The notes: generated from the sequence alone by a model not told the origin. A stretch of DNA of 64,000 bases from JBPRGG01 sp051418075 (GCA_051418075.1 JBPRGG010000071.1:1-64000), one strand, 5' to 3'. Counted from the first letter of the stretch, positions 30,818 to 39,895 are shown. A program made the numbers and translations.

Positions 30818-31087
30818 ATGGAAAAAGAAATGATTAAACAGGATACTTTCCTCACAGTAAAAGATGTTATCGAAAGCCAGTTTCTGAAAAAGCTGCGAAT
30901 GTCTAACATTTATAAAGCTTTTAAACTTGGTATTAAAAGTAACAAACAAGTGAAAATAACTTACAGTACTGATACTGTGGAAGAAAAATCTGTGGTAACC
31001 TCTGTCCAGGAAATTGATGAATATAATGTGGGTATTTTAGATTCCCAATTTATTCCCATCAGAGCCATTAAAGAGATTAAATTTTAA
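30818..31087 (+). CDS. Small hypothetical protein
   Basis: From ATG 30818 the product has 89 residues (MEKEMIKQDTFLTVKDV...), basic and soluble, ending in a beta-rich half (KQVKITYSTDTVEEKSVV, YNVGILDSQFIPIRAIKEIKF). The last part resembles a small SH3-like or Sm-like barrel such as transcriptional-output or WYL-type beta folds, but I cannot assign it. The upstream ATG at 30797 lies inside the -7 motif and is rejected. Monocistronic, convergent with lpdA (17 bp gap). Function unknown. Confidence 0.65.
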   Translation: MEKEMIKQDTFLTVKDVIESQFLKKLRMSNIYKAFKLGIKSNKQVKITYSTDTVEEKSVVTSVQEIDEYNVGILDSQFIPIRAIKEIKF

Positions 31088-31104
31088 GCCTTCCTTGCTT
31101 TTTC

Positions 31105-32508
31105 CTAAATATGTATAGGCCTGTTTTCAGTTGCTGCTAAACAGGCTTCTTTTATGGCCTCTGTAAAAGTTGGATGTGCATGTGACATCCTGGCCAGGTC
31201 TTCAGCTGAAGCCCGGAATTCCATGGCTACCACAGCCTCTGCAATCATATCTGCTGCCCTGGGACCAGTAATATGAATGCCTAATATTTCATCCGTCTCC
31301 TTATCAGCCAATACTTTCACCAAGCCATCCAAATCCATACTGGCCCTTGCCCTGCCAGATGCTTTGAATGGAAATGAGCCTGTTTTATATGCCCGGCCAT
31401 TTTCCTTTAGTTGTTCTTCTGTATAGCCTACACTAGCTACTTCCGGCCAGGTATATACAACTGAAGGGATCAACAGGTAATTAATATGTGGTTTTTGACC
31501 CGCCATATGTTCTGCCACAAATATGCCTTCTTCTTCAGCTTTATGAGCCAACATTACTCCTTTGACTACATCACCAATAGCATAAATATGCTGTACCTTG
31601 GTCATCAGGTGCTGATCAACATCAATTTTTCCCTGTTTATTCACTGTTAGACCGGCTTTTTCAAGCTCCAGCCCTTCAGTAAAAGGCCTACGACCAATAG
31701 AAACCAGACAGTAATCTCCTTTAAACGTTACCTCTTTACCTCCGGAATCTTCAGCCTTCACTGTCACTTCTTTACCCTTGCCGGATACATCTGTTACCTT
31801 ATGCTGAAGCTTGAATTCAAAACCTAATTTTTTTAATGACTTCAATAATTCCTTGCCCATGGTACCATCCATGCCAGGTATGATACGATCCATCAATTCA
31901 ATTACCGTTATTTTGGCACCCAGCCGGGCATACACAGATCCCAATTCCAACCCGATAATTCCTCCCCCAATGATCACCATATGCTTGGGTACTTCTTTTA
32001 ATTCCAAAGCCTCAGTACTAGTGATTATTCTTTTCTTATCTAATTTAATAAACGGCAGGCTGGCAGGCTTTGATCCAGTGGCAATAATGAATTTATCTGA
32101 TTCCAGTTCTGTAGAATTACCATTCTGACTATCTGTAATTTTGAGTCGATGGGCATCTATAAAAGAGCCTAATCCGGTATGAACGTCTATCTTATTTTTC
32201 TTCATCAGGAAAGAAACTCCATCAATGCTTTGTTTAACTACCTGTGATTTACGCTTGATCATTTGGGGCAAATTCACTTTCAGGTCGGCAATTTCAATGC
32301 CATGTTCTCCAAAAGTGTGGGCAGCATTATGATAATGTTCGGATGAGTCAAGCAATGCCTTGGAAGGTATACAGCCTACATTAAGGCAGGTCCCGCCCAG
32401 GGCTTTATACTTTTCAATTATGGCCGTTTTAAAACCTAACTGGGCACATCGGATAGCCGCTACATATCCGCCTGGGCCTGAACCAATCACGGTCACATCG
32501 TATTTCAT
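31105..32508 (-). CDS. lpdA: Dihydrolipoyl dehydrogenase (E3)
   Basis: Flavoprotein that reoxidises dihydrolipoyl groups of 2-oxoacid dehydrogenases with NAD. The 467 residues have the FAD site (GSGPGGYVAA, 9-18), the redox-active disulfide GGTCLNVGCIPSK (Cys41, Cys46), the NAD-binding GGGIIGLELGSVYARLG, and the C-terminal HAHPTFTEA with the catalytic His. Third gene of the sucA-sucB-lpdA minus-strand operon (43 bp from sucB), so it is dedicated at least to the 2-oxoglutarate complex. Confidence 0.97.
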   Translation of the reverse strand: MKYDVTVIGSGPGGYVAAIRCAQLGFKTAIIEKYKALGGTCLNVGCIPSKALLDSSEHYHNAAHTFGEHGIEIADLKVNLPQMIKRKSQVVKQSIDGVSFLMKKNKIDVHTGLGSFIDAHRLKITDSQNGNSTELESDKFIIATGSKPASLPFIKLDKKRIITSTEALELKEVPKHMVIIGGGIIGLELGSVYARLGAKITVIELMDRIIPGMDGTMGKELLKSLKKLGFEFKLQHKVTDVSGKGKEVTVKAEDSGGKEVTFKGDYCLVSIGRRPFTEGLELEKAGLTVNKQGKIDVDQHLMTKVQHIYAIGDVVKGVMLAHKAEEEGIFVAEHMAGQKPHINYLLIPSVVYTWPEVASVGYTEEQLKENGRAYKTGSFPFKASGRARASMDLDGLVKVLADKETDEILGIHITGPRAADMIAEAVVAMEFRASAEDLARMSHAHPTFTEAIKEACLAATENRPIHI

Positions 32509-32551
32509 GGAATTTAATATTTTGGATTAAATTAAATATTAATTAAAAAAA

Positions 32552-34090
32552 TCATATTCCGAGCAGCAAACGAGCCGGATCTTCCAGCAGTTGTTTTAAT
32601 CTTACCAGAAAACTTACAGACTCTCTGCCATCAATGATCCGATGGTCATAAGAAAGGGCCACATACATTATCGGCCTGATCTTTATTTCTCCATTTACTG
32701 CCACTGGTCGCTCTACAATATTGTGCATTCCCAAAATGGCAGCTTGGGGGGCATTTATAATAGGCGTGGAAAGCATAGATCCAAATACTCCTCCATTGGT
32801 GATAGTAAAAGTACCACCAGTCATCTCATCAATGCTTATTTTACCTTCCCTGGCCCGGGTAGCCAGGCGAATGATCTCCTTTTCTACCTGATCAAAAGAC
32901 ATTTTTTCTGCATTTCTGATCACCGGGACTACAAGGCCTTTGGGGGTTGATACGGCTATAGAAATGTCACAATAATCATGATAAACCATTTCCTCCCCGT
33001 CGATCAATGCATTCACAGCCGGCCATTCTTTTAATGCCACAGTACAGGCTTTAACAAAAAATGACATAAACCCCAGGTTCACTTCATATTTTTCCTTAAA
33101 CATTTCCTTGTATTTGGACCGTATTTCAATAACCGGTTGCATATCTACTTCATTGAAGGTAGTAAGCATGGCCATTTCATTCTTTACAGACACCAGTCTT
33201 TTTGCGATGGTTTTCCTGAGGGTGGTAAGTTTCTGCCTTCTCTGATTACGATCACCTGAGGTAGTTGGCTCAGCCGCTGGCTTTTCTTTTTCAGGAGATT
33301 CAGGCTTCACGGAAGAAGGCCGGGCTTTCATGGCATCTTCTTTGGTAATTCTGCCATCAACACCAGTACCGTTTACTTCCTCCGGTTTCATTCCTTTTTC
33401 GGACAGTATTTTTGCAGCTGCCGGTGAGGGATGCCCACTGGCATAGGTTTTTAAGGATGATTTATTCTGATCAGCAGGCTCTTTTTGCCGGGATGGTGCT
33501 TGCTTTTCAGGAATAGTGCCTACTACAACTTCAATTTTACAGATAAGCGCACCGACTTCAAGGGTTTCTCCCTCGTTGGCGATTATTTCCAGTATACCTT
33601 TGGCTTCTGCAGTCAATTCAAATGTAGCTTTATCAGACTCAATTTCAGCAATGACCTCGTCAAGTTCCACAAAATCACCTGAATTTTTAAACCAACTGGC
33701 AATAGTAACTTCTGTAATAGATTCACCTACTGTCGGCACCTTCATTTCTACCACCTGGCCGGTTTTATCCATCTTGCTAGTATCTCCAGCTTCCGTACCG
33801 GCAAATTCCTCTTCGTCGACTTCCTGTTTTTTCTCTGATTGTGCAGGTGCCGAAGCTTCCGTATCAATTTCTGCAATAGCGCTTCCTACTTCAAGGGTTT
33901 CGCCTTCCTGCACCCTGATATGCAATATGCCAGAATTTTCAGCATTTAATTCGAAAGTAGCTTTATCAGATTCGAGTTCACATAGCACTTCGTCCATATT
34001 AACATAATCACCTTCGTTTTTCAACCATTGGGAAATGGTCACTTCGGTAACAGATTCTCCTACAGAAGGAACTTTGACTTCAACACTCAT
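32552..34090 (-). CDS. sucB: 2-oxoglutarate dehydrogenase E2 (dihydrolipoyl succinyltransferase), two lipoyl domains
   Basis: Core of the 2-oxoglutarate dehydrogenase complex. The 512 residues contain two lipoyl domains (about 2-76 and 112-186), each with ESDKATFEL and its lipoylated lysine (Lys43, Lys153). A Pro/Lys-rich linker, a peripheral-subunit-binding domain (about 217-255; HPSPAAAKILSEKG) and the acyltransferase domain with SYDHRIIDGRE (His483, Asp487) follow. The Escherichia coli enzyme has one lipoyl domain and about 405 residues, so the duplication explains the extra length. Second gene of the operon, 45 bp after sucA. Confidence 0.95.
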   Translation of the reverse strand: MSVEVKVPSVGESVTEVTISQWLKNEGDYVNMDEVLCELESDKATFELNAENSGILHIRVQEGETLEVGSAIAEIDTEASAPAQSEKKQEVDEEEFAGTEAGDTSKMDKTGQVVEMKVPTVGESITEVTIASWFKNSGDFVELDEVIAEIESDKATFELTAEAKGILEIIANEGETLEVGALICKIEVVVGTIPEKQAPSRQKEPADQNKSSLKTYASGHPSPAAAKILSEKGMKPEEVNGTGVDGRITKEDAMKARPSSVKPESPEKEKPAAEPTTSGDRNQRRQKLTTLRKTIAKRLVSVKNEMAMLTTFNEVDMQPVIEIRSKYKEMFKEKYEVNLGFMSFFVKACTVALKEWPAVNALIDGEEMVYHDYCDISIAVSTPKGLVVPVIRNAEKMSFDQVEKEIIRLATRAREGKISIDEMTGGTFTITNGGVFGSMLSTPIINAPQAAILGMHNIVERPVAVNGEIKIRPIMYVALSYDHRIIDGRESVSFLVRLKQLLEDPARLLLGI

Positions 34091-34134
34091 TTATTATAAT
34101 TAATTTATTGATGATGGTAAATTGGTTTAAATAA

Positions 34135-36864
34135 TCAGGAAATAGCTTTTTTAACAATTTCAGCCTGTTCCTTATCATGAAGCTTGGTATATCCAATAGC
34201 CGGAGATGCGGCAGAACGACGACTGATCAATTCAATATTTAGTTTAGGAAACATCCTAAGTATATAACTCCAGGCACCCATGTTGGCCGGTTCTTCCTGA
34301 ACCCAGAAAAAAGATGCCTTCTCATATTTTTTAAATATATCATCTATCTGTTTTTTGGGCAAAGGATGCAACTGCTCAAACCTCACAATGGCCACATTTT
34401 CTTGTTTTTGTCTTTCTCTTTCCTCAATCAGATCATAAAAAATCTTTCCGCTGCAAAGTAACAGTTTCTTCACTTTATTGGCTTTAACCTGCTCATCGTC
34501 AATGACCTCTTCGAAGCGACCCTTTTCAAATTCCTCCAGGGGAGCAACAACTTTTGGATGTCGCAATAAAGATTTAGGTGACATTACAATCAGTGGCTTT
34601 CTGAATGGCCAGGCTAACTGACGCCGTAAGGCATGAAAAAAATTGGAAGGGCTGGTAATATTCACTACCACCATATTATAATCGGCTGATAACTGCAAAA
34701 ACCTTTCCAGTCTTGCACTGGAATGTTCCGGCCCCTGACCTTCATAGCCATGAGGTAATAAAAGTACCAGACCATTCATCCGGTTCCACTTGGTTTCAGA
34801 GCAGGAAATAAATTGATCAATCACTACCTGGGCTCCATTGGCAAAATCCCCGAACTGGGCTTCCCATATAGTTAATGAATTAGGATTGGCCAGGGCATAG
34901 CCTAATTCAAATCCGAGCACACCATATTCTGATAGCAGAGAATTGAAGATCCTCATGGGTTGCTGTTCCTTCACTATATGATCAAGGTTGGAATAAGGCT
35001 CATCTGTTTCTGCATCAAACAATACAGCATGCCTGTGGGAAAAGGTGCCTCGCACCGAATCCTGGCCGGATACTCTCACAATCTGGTTATTCATCAAAAT
35101 TGAACCATAGGCTAACAGTTCAGCATTGGCCCAATTAAGCAGTTTGGTCTCAAAAAAAGCCTTTTTTCTGTCCTTCAGCAGTTTGTCTACCTGTCTAAGC
35201 GGTTTAAAACCTTTGGGTATTTTGGTAAGGGCTTTTCCTACCTGTTCTATGGTTTCTAGGGAGATACCTGTTTCAGGAGAAGCCTCAAAATCTTCTGGTT
35301 GAGAAGGTCTCAGTTGCTTCCACTCTTTTTCCAGAGGTTGCAAATGGTAAGGCATTTCTTTTTGTTTAACCATATTCAGTCTATCCTGTAGCAAGGCTCT
35401 GAATTCCTTATCCATTTGCTTGGCCAGTTTAGCCTCCACGTCTCCGCGGTCTATCAATCTTTTATTATAGATCTCCCTGGGATTAGGGTGTTTGGATATG
35501 ATGTTGTAAAGAGAGGGCTGGGTGAATTTTGGCTCATCACTTTCATTATGTCCATGTCTGCGGTAGCAGACCATATCTATAAAAATATCCCGATGGAATT
35601 TCTGTCGGAATTCTACGGCTAAATTCACACAAAAAACCACAGCTTCCGGATCATCACCATTAACATGTAAAACTGGCGCGTCTATAATCTCCGCCACATC
35701 CGTACAATAGATACTGGATCTGGCATCATCAAAATTGGTAGTGAATCCCAGCTGATTATTGATCACAAAGTGAATAGTTCCTCCGGTACGATATCCTTTC
35801 AGATCAGACATCTGGGCGATTTCATAGATGATGCCTTGTCCGGCAATGGCCGCATCACCATGGATCAGGATAGGCATGATCTTAGAGTAGTCGTTGTGAT
35901 ACAACCAATCAGCTTTAGCTCTCACACTTCCTATCACCAACGGATTTACCGCTTCCAGGTGGGAAGGATTAGGCATTAGGTTTACCCTGATCTCCTTTCC
36001 TTCTGCTGTATTGAATGTACTTTTGAATCCTAAATGATATTTAACATCCCCATCGCCCATGGTTTGCTCTACCGGTAGGTTCCCTTCAAATTCATTGAAT
36101 ATCTGATCATAGGTTTTACCCATTATATTAGCCAGTACATTCAACCTGCCCCGATGCGCCATCCCAATTTTAAATTCTTCTGCTCCTAATTCCACTCCTT
36201 TTTGTATGATGGCATCAAGAGCAGGTATGGTGGTTTCTCCTCCTTCCAGAGAAAACCTTTTCTGTCCGATATATTTAGTATGTAGAAAATTTTCAAAAAC
36301 AACCGCTTCATTTAATTTAGACAAAATCCTTTTCTTTTGCTCCAGATTGGGTACAAAATTTAAAGAATCGTGCTCTATCTTTTGTTTCAGCCAGGCCAGT
36401 ACATCCGGTTCCCGAATATACATATATTCAAACCCTATGGACCCTTCGTATATTTTCTTTAAAGATTCATAAATTTTATTAAGGCTGGCTTTACCAATTC
36501 CTATGACTTCCCCTACTTTGAATTCCTGATCCAGGTCTTTTTCTGACAACCCAAAATCAGAAAGGTCCAGGATTGCCTTTCTATCCCGTCGGGGTCTTAC
36601 CGGATTGGTTTTTGATCTCAAATGGCCCCTGGTCCTGTATGCATGAATAAGGTTTCGTACTCCGATTTCTTTCTCGGACAAAACCTGATCTTCCATTAGG
36701 TCTTGATCGTGGCCATTACCTCCATATTTTACCTGGGAAAATTCAAATCCTTCAAAAAACTTCTGCCAGCTTTCATCCACTGAGCCGGGATCCGATTGAT
36801 ATGATTTATACAATTCGTCTATATAAGCACCATGGGCATTTGATATATAAGAATATTTATCCAT
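34135..36864 (-). CDS. sucA: 2-oxoglutarate dehydrogenase E1
   Basis: TPP-dependent decarboxylase of the citric acid cycle. The 909-residue protein begins with the short N-terminal motif that binds the complex (YISNAHGAYIDELYKSYQ). KIGMAHRGRLNVLANI, HGDAAIAGQGIIYE (TPP/Mg) and YRRHGHNESDEP are diagnostic, and the C-terminal transketolase-like half contains TIWEAQFGDFANGAQV and LLPHGYEGQGPEHSS. It leads the operon sucA-sucB-lpdA. A -7 motif 24 bp before its start gives a very short leader. Confidence 0.97.
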   Translation of the reverse strand: MDKYSYISNAHGAYIDELYKSYQSDPGSVDESWQKFFEGFEFSQVKYGGNGHDQDLMEDQVLSEKEIGVRNLIHAYRTRGHLRSKTNPVRPRRDRKAILDLSDFGLSEKDLDQEFKVGEVIGIGKASLNKIYESLKKIYEGSIGFEYMYIREPDVLAWLKQKIEHDSLNFVPNLEQKKRILSKLNEAVVFENFLHTKYIGQKRFSLEGGETTIPALDAIIQKGVELGAEEFKIGMAHRGRLNVLANIMGKTYDQIFNEFEGNLPVEQTMGDGDVKYHLGFKSTFNTAEGKEIRVNLMPNPSHLEAVNPLVIGSVRAKADWLYHNDYSKIMPILIHGDAAIAGQGIIYEIAQMSDLKGYRTGGTIHFVINNQLGFTTNFDDARSSIYCTDVAEIIDAPVLHVNGDDPEAVVFCVNLAVEFRQKFHRDIFIDMVCYRRHGHNESDEPKFTQPSLYNIISKHPNPREIYNKRLIDRGDVEAKLAKQMDKEFRALLQDRLNMVKQKEMPYHLQPLEKEWKQLRPSQPEDFEASPETGISLETIEQVGKALTKIPKGFKPLRQVDKLLKDRKKAFFETKLLNWANAELLAYGSILMNNQIVRVSGQDSVRGTFSHRHAVLFDAETDEPYSNLDHIVKEQQPMRIFNSLLSEYGVLGFELGYALANPNSLTIWEAQFGDFANGAQVVIDQFISCSETKWNRMNGLVLLLPHGYEGQGPEHSSARLERFLQLSADYNMVVVNITSPSNFFHALRRQLAWPFRKPLIVMSPKSLLRHPKVVAPLEEFEKGRFEEVIDDEQVKANKVKKLLLCSGKIFYDLIEERERQKQENVAIVRFEQLHPLPKKQIDDIFKKYEKASFFWVQEEPANMGAWSYILRMFPKLNIELISRRSAASPAIGYTKLHDKEQAEIVKKAIS

Positions 36865-36887
36865 TTTAAATGATTTTCACGATCTGA

Positions 36888-36895
36888 CAAAGTTA
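36888..36895 (-). promoter_or_regulatory. -7 promoter element of sucA-sucB-lpdA
   Basis: On the minus strand TAACTTTG matches TAnnTTTG, giving a transcript start near 36882 and an 18-nt leader before sucA. No obvious -33. Confidence 0.5.
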
Positions 36896-37110
36896 AATAA
36901 TATTTCACATTACCTAAAAATCGCTTATGCGGTTATTCGATTATGCTGAATTTTATGGTTTACCCACTTAATTAACTATAAAAAAAGAATAATTCTTTAA
37001 ATATGGCTCATTTATCTTCTTAATTGTAGTTTTTTATTCAAATGAAGAAAAAAAACATCTGGTATCTATAAAATAATTATTACAATTCAAATGAATTCTT
37101 TGAAAAATAG

Positions 37111-37118
37111 TATCTTTG
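37111..37118 (+). promoter_or_regulatory. -7 promoter element of rpsP operon
   Basis: TATCTTTG followed by CAGTC fits the Bacteroidota ribosomal-gene promoter form. The transcript would start near 37124 and have a leader of about 55 nt. Confidence 0.6.
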
Positions 37119-37179
37119 CAGTCATTTTTAATTCAGGACGGACGAGATCCGCCCGCTTAATTTAAATTTAAATTTAATT

Positions 37180-38070
37180 ATGGCAGTAAAAATTAGGTTA
37201 GCGCGTCGGGGACGCAAAAAACTGGCAATTTACGACGTGGTCGTAGCAGATGCCAAAGCACCACGAGATGGTCGATTTATAGAAAAGTTAGGAACTTACA
37301 ATCCTAATACAGATCCGGGCACATTGAAGATCAATGAAGAAAAAGCTTTTGACTGGATCATGAAGGGAGCTCTTCCCACTCAAACCACCCGGAACTTGTT
37401 GTCAGATGTTGGGATAATGCTTCGTAAACATTTGCAGGTAGGGGTAAACAAAGGAGCCTTGACTCAGGAACAGGCTGATCAGAAACTGGAGGACTGGAAG
37501 AGTGAAAAGGAATCTAAAACCGCCAAAAAGCTGGATACGATGGCTCAATCAAAAGCCTCGAAAGATAAAGCCAGGCTACAGGCCGAAGCCAAGATCAAAG
37601 AAAAGCGGGCCGAAGAATTACGTAAAAGAAATTCCGAACTTGCTGCAGCTGTAAGTAAGGAATCAGAATCAACTGAAACGGAGGAGGAAGCAGCAGAAGC
37701 AACCGAAGCAGCTCCTGAAAGCAACCAAACCCAGGATGTAAAAGCTGAAAAGCAGGATACACCAGAAAGCTCTGAGAAGCCTGAAGCAGAGGCTGCTGAA
37801 CCCAGCCAAAAGCCTCAAGAGGCTGAAGAAAACAGCCAGTCAAAGGAAGAAAAACCAGCTGAAGCTGAAAAAGAAGCAGAATCAAAAGCGGAAGAAAAGC
37901 CTGCTGCCGAAGCAGAGGATAAACCAACTGTTGCTCCGGAAAGTGGCGAAAAAGAAGAAGCCCTGAACGATGCTGCAAAAGAACAGCCTGAAAAGGCCAA
38001 AGTGGAAGATAAGCCGGGAAAAACTGAGGAGAAAGATCAGCCGGAAGATAAAAAGAAAGAAGAAGAATAA
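37180..38070 (+). CDS. rpsP: 30S ribosomal protein S16 with very long charged C-terminal extension
   Basis: The first about 80 residues are a normal S16 (MAVKIRLARRGRKKLAIYDVVVADAKAPRDG, EKLGTYNP, ALPTQTTRNLLS). Then comes a region to about 150 shared with Bacteroidota S16 (KTAKKLDTMAQSKASKDKARLQAEAKIKEKRAEELRKR) and a low-complexity tail of about 140 residues of Glu, Ala, Lys, Pro and Ser. Total 296 residues, against about 80-90 in most bacteria and, from memory, usually below 200 in this phylum. The tail is probably disordered. Followed by rimM after 15 bp. Confidence 0.95.
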   Translation: MAVKIRLARRGRKKLAIYDVVVADAKAPRDGRFIEKLGTYNPNTDPGTLKINEEKAFDWIMKGALPTQTTRNLLSDVGIMLRKHLQVGVNKGALTQEQADQKLEDWKSEKESKTAKKLDTMAQSKASKDKARLQAEAKIKEKRAEELRKRNSELAAAVSKESESTETEEEAAEATEAAPESNQTQDVKAEKQDTPESSEKPEAEAAEPSQKPQEAEENSQSKEEKPAEAEKEAESKAEEKPAAEAEDKPTVAPESGEKEEALNDAAKEQPEKAKVEDKPGKTEEKDQPEDKKKEEE

Positions 38071-38085
38071 CTATCTAAATTTACC

Positions 38086-38619
38086 ATGCAGATTGATTCT
38101 TGCTATCAGCTAGGGTATATCATTAAAAAGCATGGTTTAAAGGGTGAAATCAATATTTTTCTTGATGTTGATGATCCGGAAACCTATTCAGATTTGGAAT
38201 CAGTACTGATTGATGTTAGCCACAACCAGGTACTGGTTCCTTTTTTTATTGAATATATTCAATTGTCTGACAAAACGGCAGTTGTAAAACTGGAAGAGGT
38301 GGAAGACGTTGAGCAGGCTGATGCCCTTAAGGGATGCAAACTTTATCTTCCCCTGGAAAATCTGCCCCCTTTGGCTGAAGGCCAGTTTTATTTTCATGAT
38401 ATATTGGGATATGCAGTGATAGACCAAATCAAAGGAAAATTGGGAACAATTGATTCGTTTTATGATCTATCCAGCCAGAGCCTGTTCAGTATGAATTACC
38501 TTGGCAAAGAAATACTAATTCCTGTAAATGACCAGATCATACTACAGGCTGACCACCTTAAAAAAGAATTGCTGGTGGACCTTCCCCATGGACTGCTCGA
38601 ACTATACCTGGAGGAATAA
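38086..38619 (+). CDS. rimM: Ribosome maturation factor RimM
   Basis: Helps assemble the 30S head and binds S19. The 177 residues have the N-terminal RimM beta-barrel (QLGYIIKKHGLKGEINIFLD; EDVEQADALKGCKLYLP) and the C-terminal PRC-barrel (YFHDILGYAVIDQIKGKLGTI, GKEILIPVNDQII). It sits in the conserved rpsP-rimM-trmD-rplS order. Its last codons carry the ribosome-binding site (GGAGGA, 38610-38615) of trmD. Confidence 0.96.
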   Translation: MQIDSCYQLGYIIKKHGLKGEINIFLDVDDPETYSDLESVLIDVSHNQVLVPFFIEYIQLSDKTAVVKLEEVEDVEQADALKGCKLYLPLENLPPLAEGQFYFHDILGYAVIDQIKGKLGTIDSFYDLSSQSLFSMNYLGKEILIPVNDQIILQADHLKKELLVDLPHGLLELYLEE

Positions 38620-38623
38620 AAAA

Positions 38624-39307
38624 ATGCAAATAGATATCATAACCTGCTTGCCTAATCTGCTTCACAGCCCCTTTTCAGATTCCATTCTTAAAAGAGCCCA
38701 AACCAAAGGACTGGTGAAAGTAAATACTCATGACCTACGGAAATATGCCCGGGGAAAGCACCGCCAGGTAGATGACTATGCTTATGGGGGTGGGGCAGGG
38801 ATGGTTTTAATGGTAGAACCCATTGCCCGGTGTATCAATCACCTCCAAAACCAGCGCAATTATGACGAGATCATTTTTATGAGCCCTGATGGAGAAAAGC
38901 TGGATCAGCCAATGGCCAACCAACTTTCTCTAAAAAAGAACATTATAATTTTATGTGGACATTATAAGGGTGTAGATGAAAGGATCAGAACCCATTATAT
39001 TACCAAAGAGATCAGCATTGGTGATTATGTACTTTCAGGAGGGGAATTAGCAGCTGCAGTTTTGTCTGATGCAGTGATCAGGCTGATTCCGGGTGTTTTA
39101 TCTGATGAAACTTCTGCCTTGACTGATTCTTTTCAGGATAATTTGTTGGCCCCGCCGGTATATACCCGTCCGGCAGATTTTGAAGGTTTAAAGGTCCCAT
39201 CTGTGCTTTTATCCGGCCATCAGGCTCAGATAGATGAATGGAGGCATCAGCAGGCAGTTGACCGGACCAAACAAAGGAGACCTGACCTGCTAAAACCTTC
39301 AACATAA
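38624..39307 (+). CDS. trmD: tRNA (guanine-N1)-methyltransferase TrmD
   Basis: Methylates G37 of tRNAs with a G36pG37 sequence, using S-adenosylmethionine in a trefoil knot. From ATG 38624 the product has 227 residues: MQIDIITCLPNLLHSPFSDSI at the start, YGGGAGMVLMVEP, LCGHYKGVDERI and ISIGDYVLSGGELAA. An in-frame ATG at 38528 lies inside rimM and is rejected; the chosen start has a GGAGGA 8 bp upstream, only 4 bp after the rimM stop. Length fits the family. Confidence 0.97.
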   Translation: MQIDIITCLPNLLHSPFSDSILKRAQTKGLVKVNTHDLRKYARGKHRQVDDYAYGGGAGMVLMVEPIARCINHLQNQRNYDEIIFMSPDGEKLDQPMANQLSLKKNIIILCGHYKGVDERIRTHYITKEISIGDYVLSGGELAAAVLSDAVIRLIPGVLSDETSALTDSFQDNLLAPPVYTRPADFEGLKVPSVLLSGHQAQIDEWRHQQAVDRTKQRRPDLLKPST

Positions 39308-39364
39308 TCTATATTATTTGTAATTAATTACTTGATAATTTTATTATTTAGTAAAATAATTTTT

Positions 39365-39372
39365 TATATTTG
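39365..39372 (+). promoter_or_regulatory. -7 promoter element of rplS
   Basis: TATATTTG followed by CACTCC, the same trailer seen after the rplU -7 element. It gives rplS its own transcript start near 39378 in addition to readthrough from trmD. A short repeat (CTCCA-ttttt-TGGAG) follows immediately. Confidence 0.55.
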
Positions 39373-39410
39373 CACTCCATTTTTGGAGAAGAATTATATT
39401 GTCAATTATC

Positions 39411-39767
39411 ATGAGCGAATTAATAAAGATCATTGAAGAAGAATACAAAGAAGCCAGGGCAAAATTTCCTGCTTTTGGACCGGGCGACACCATAAATGTA
39501 CATGTGAAGATCCGAGAAGGTAATAAAGAAAGGATTCAGCAATTTCAGGGCACTGTAATGCAAATTAAGAATTCTAATAGCAATGGAGAAACCTTCACTG
39601 TAAGAAAGGTATCGAACAGTATTGGAATTGAAAGGATCTTCCCCATCATTTCACCAAATATCGAAAAAATTGAATTGATCAGAAGAGGTAAAGTTCGCAG
39701 AGCCAGGTTATATTACCTGAGAGGTCTGAAAGGTAAAAAAGCGAGGATTAAAGAAAAAATCTCCTGA
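39411..39767 (+). CDS. rplS: 50S ribosomal protein L19
   Basis: Large-subunit protein at the 30S-50S interface. From ATG 39411 it has 118 residues: MSELIKIIEEEYKEARAKFPAFGPGDTINVHVKI, then ERIQQFQGTVM, FTVRKVSNSIGIERIFP and a basic tail RRGKVRRARLYYLRGLKGKKARI. The upstream ATG at 39399 would add only four residues (MSII) and lies closer to the promoter. Last gene of the rpsP-rimM-trmD-rplS group; a terminator follows. Confidence 0.97.
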   Translation: MSELIKIIEEEYKEARAKFPAFGPGDTINVHVKIREGNKERIQQFQGTVMQIKNSNSNGETFTVRKVSNSIGIERIFPIISPNIEKIELIRRGKVRRARLYYLRGLKGKKARIKEKIS

Positions 39768-39785
39768 TCCTTTAAAATATTTTGG

Positions 39786-39814
39786 AAAGGCCCCTTGCAA
39801 CAGGGGCTTTTTTA
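39786..39814 (+). terminator. Rho-independent terminator after rplS
   Basis: A GC-rich stem (AAAGGCCCCT with AGGGGCTTT, one G-U pair) and a short loop, followed by six T. Confidence 0.85.
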
Positions 39815-39895
39815 TTTCAACCCACTTTTTTCAATGCCTAAATTTCCTGATTTTTAGCAAAATAATTACCTTTAGCCGACTAAAAAAGCGCCTCT

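Larger units (their letters stand above)
36865..37179. other. 315-bp divergent intergenic region (sucA / rpsP)
   Basis: Holds the sucA -7 motif on the minus strand (36888-36895), the rpsP -7 motif (37111-37118) and the rpsP leader. The leader contains a short inverted repeat (CGGA-cgaga-TCCG, 37139-37151) and an AT-only stretch of repeated TTTAAA before the ATG. I see no gene in it. Confidence 0.6.

Noticed and set aside
33516..34007. 163-codon open frame on the plus strand inside sucB
   Set aside because: Opposite-strand shadow of the two lipoyl domains; Ser/Thr/Pro-rich mirror composition and no ribosome-binding or promoter context.
37595..37978. 127-codon minus-strand frame across the rpsP tail
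   Set aside because: Mirror of the low-complexity Glu/Ala/Lys codons, giving Leu/Phe/Gln strings; no support as a gene.
37640..38060. Repeat array or tandem duplication in the rpsP tail
   Set aside because: The repetition is in amino-acid composition (E, A, K, P, S), with no fixed period in the DNA; not a CRISPR or tandem repeat.
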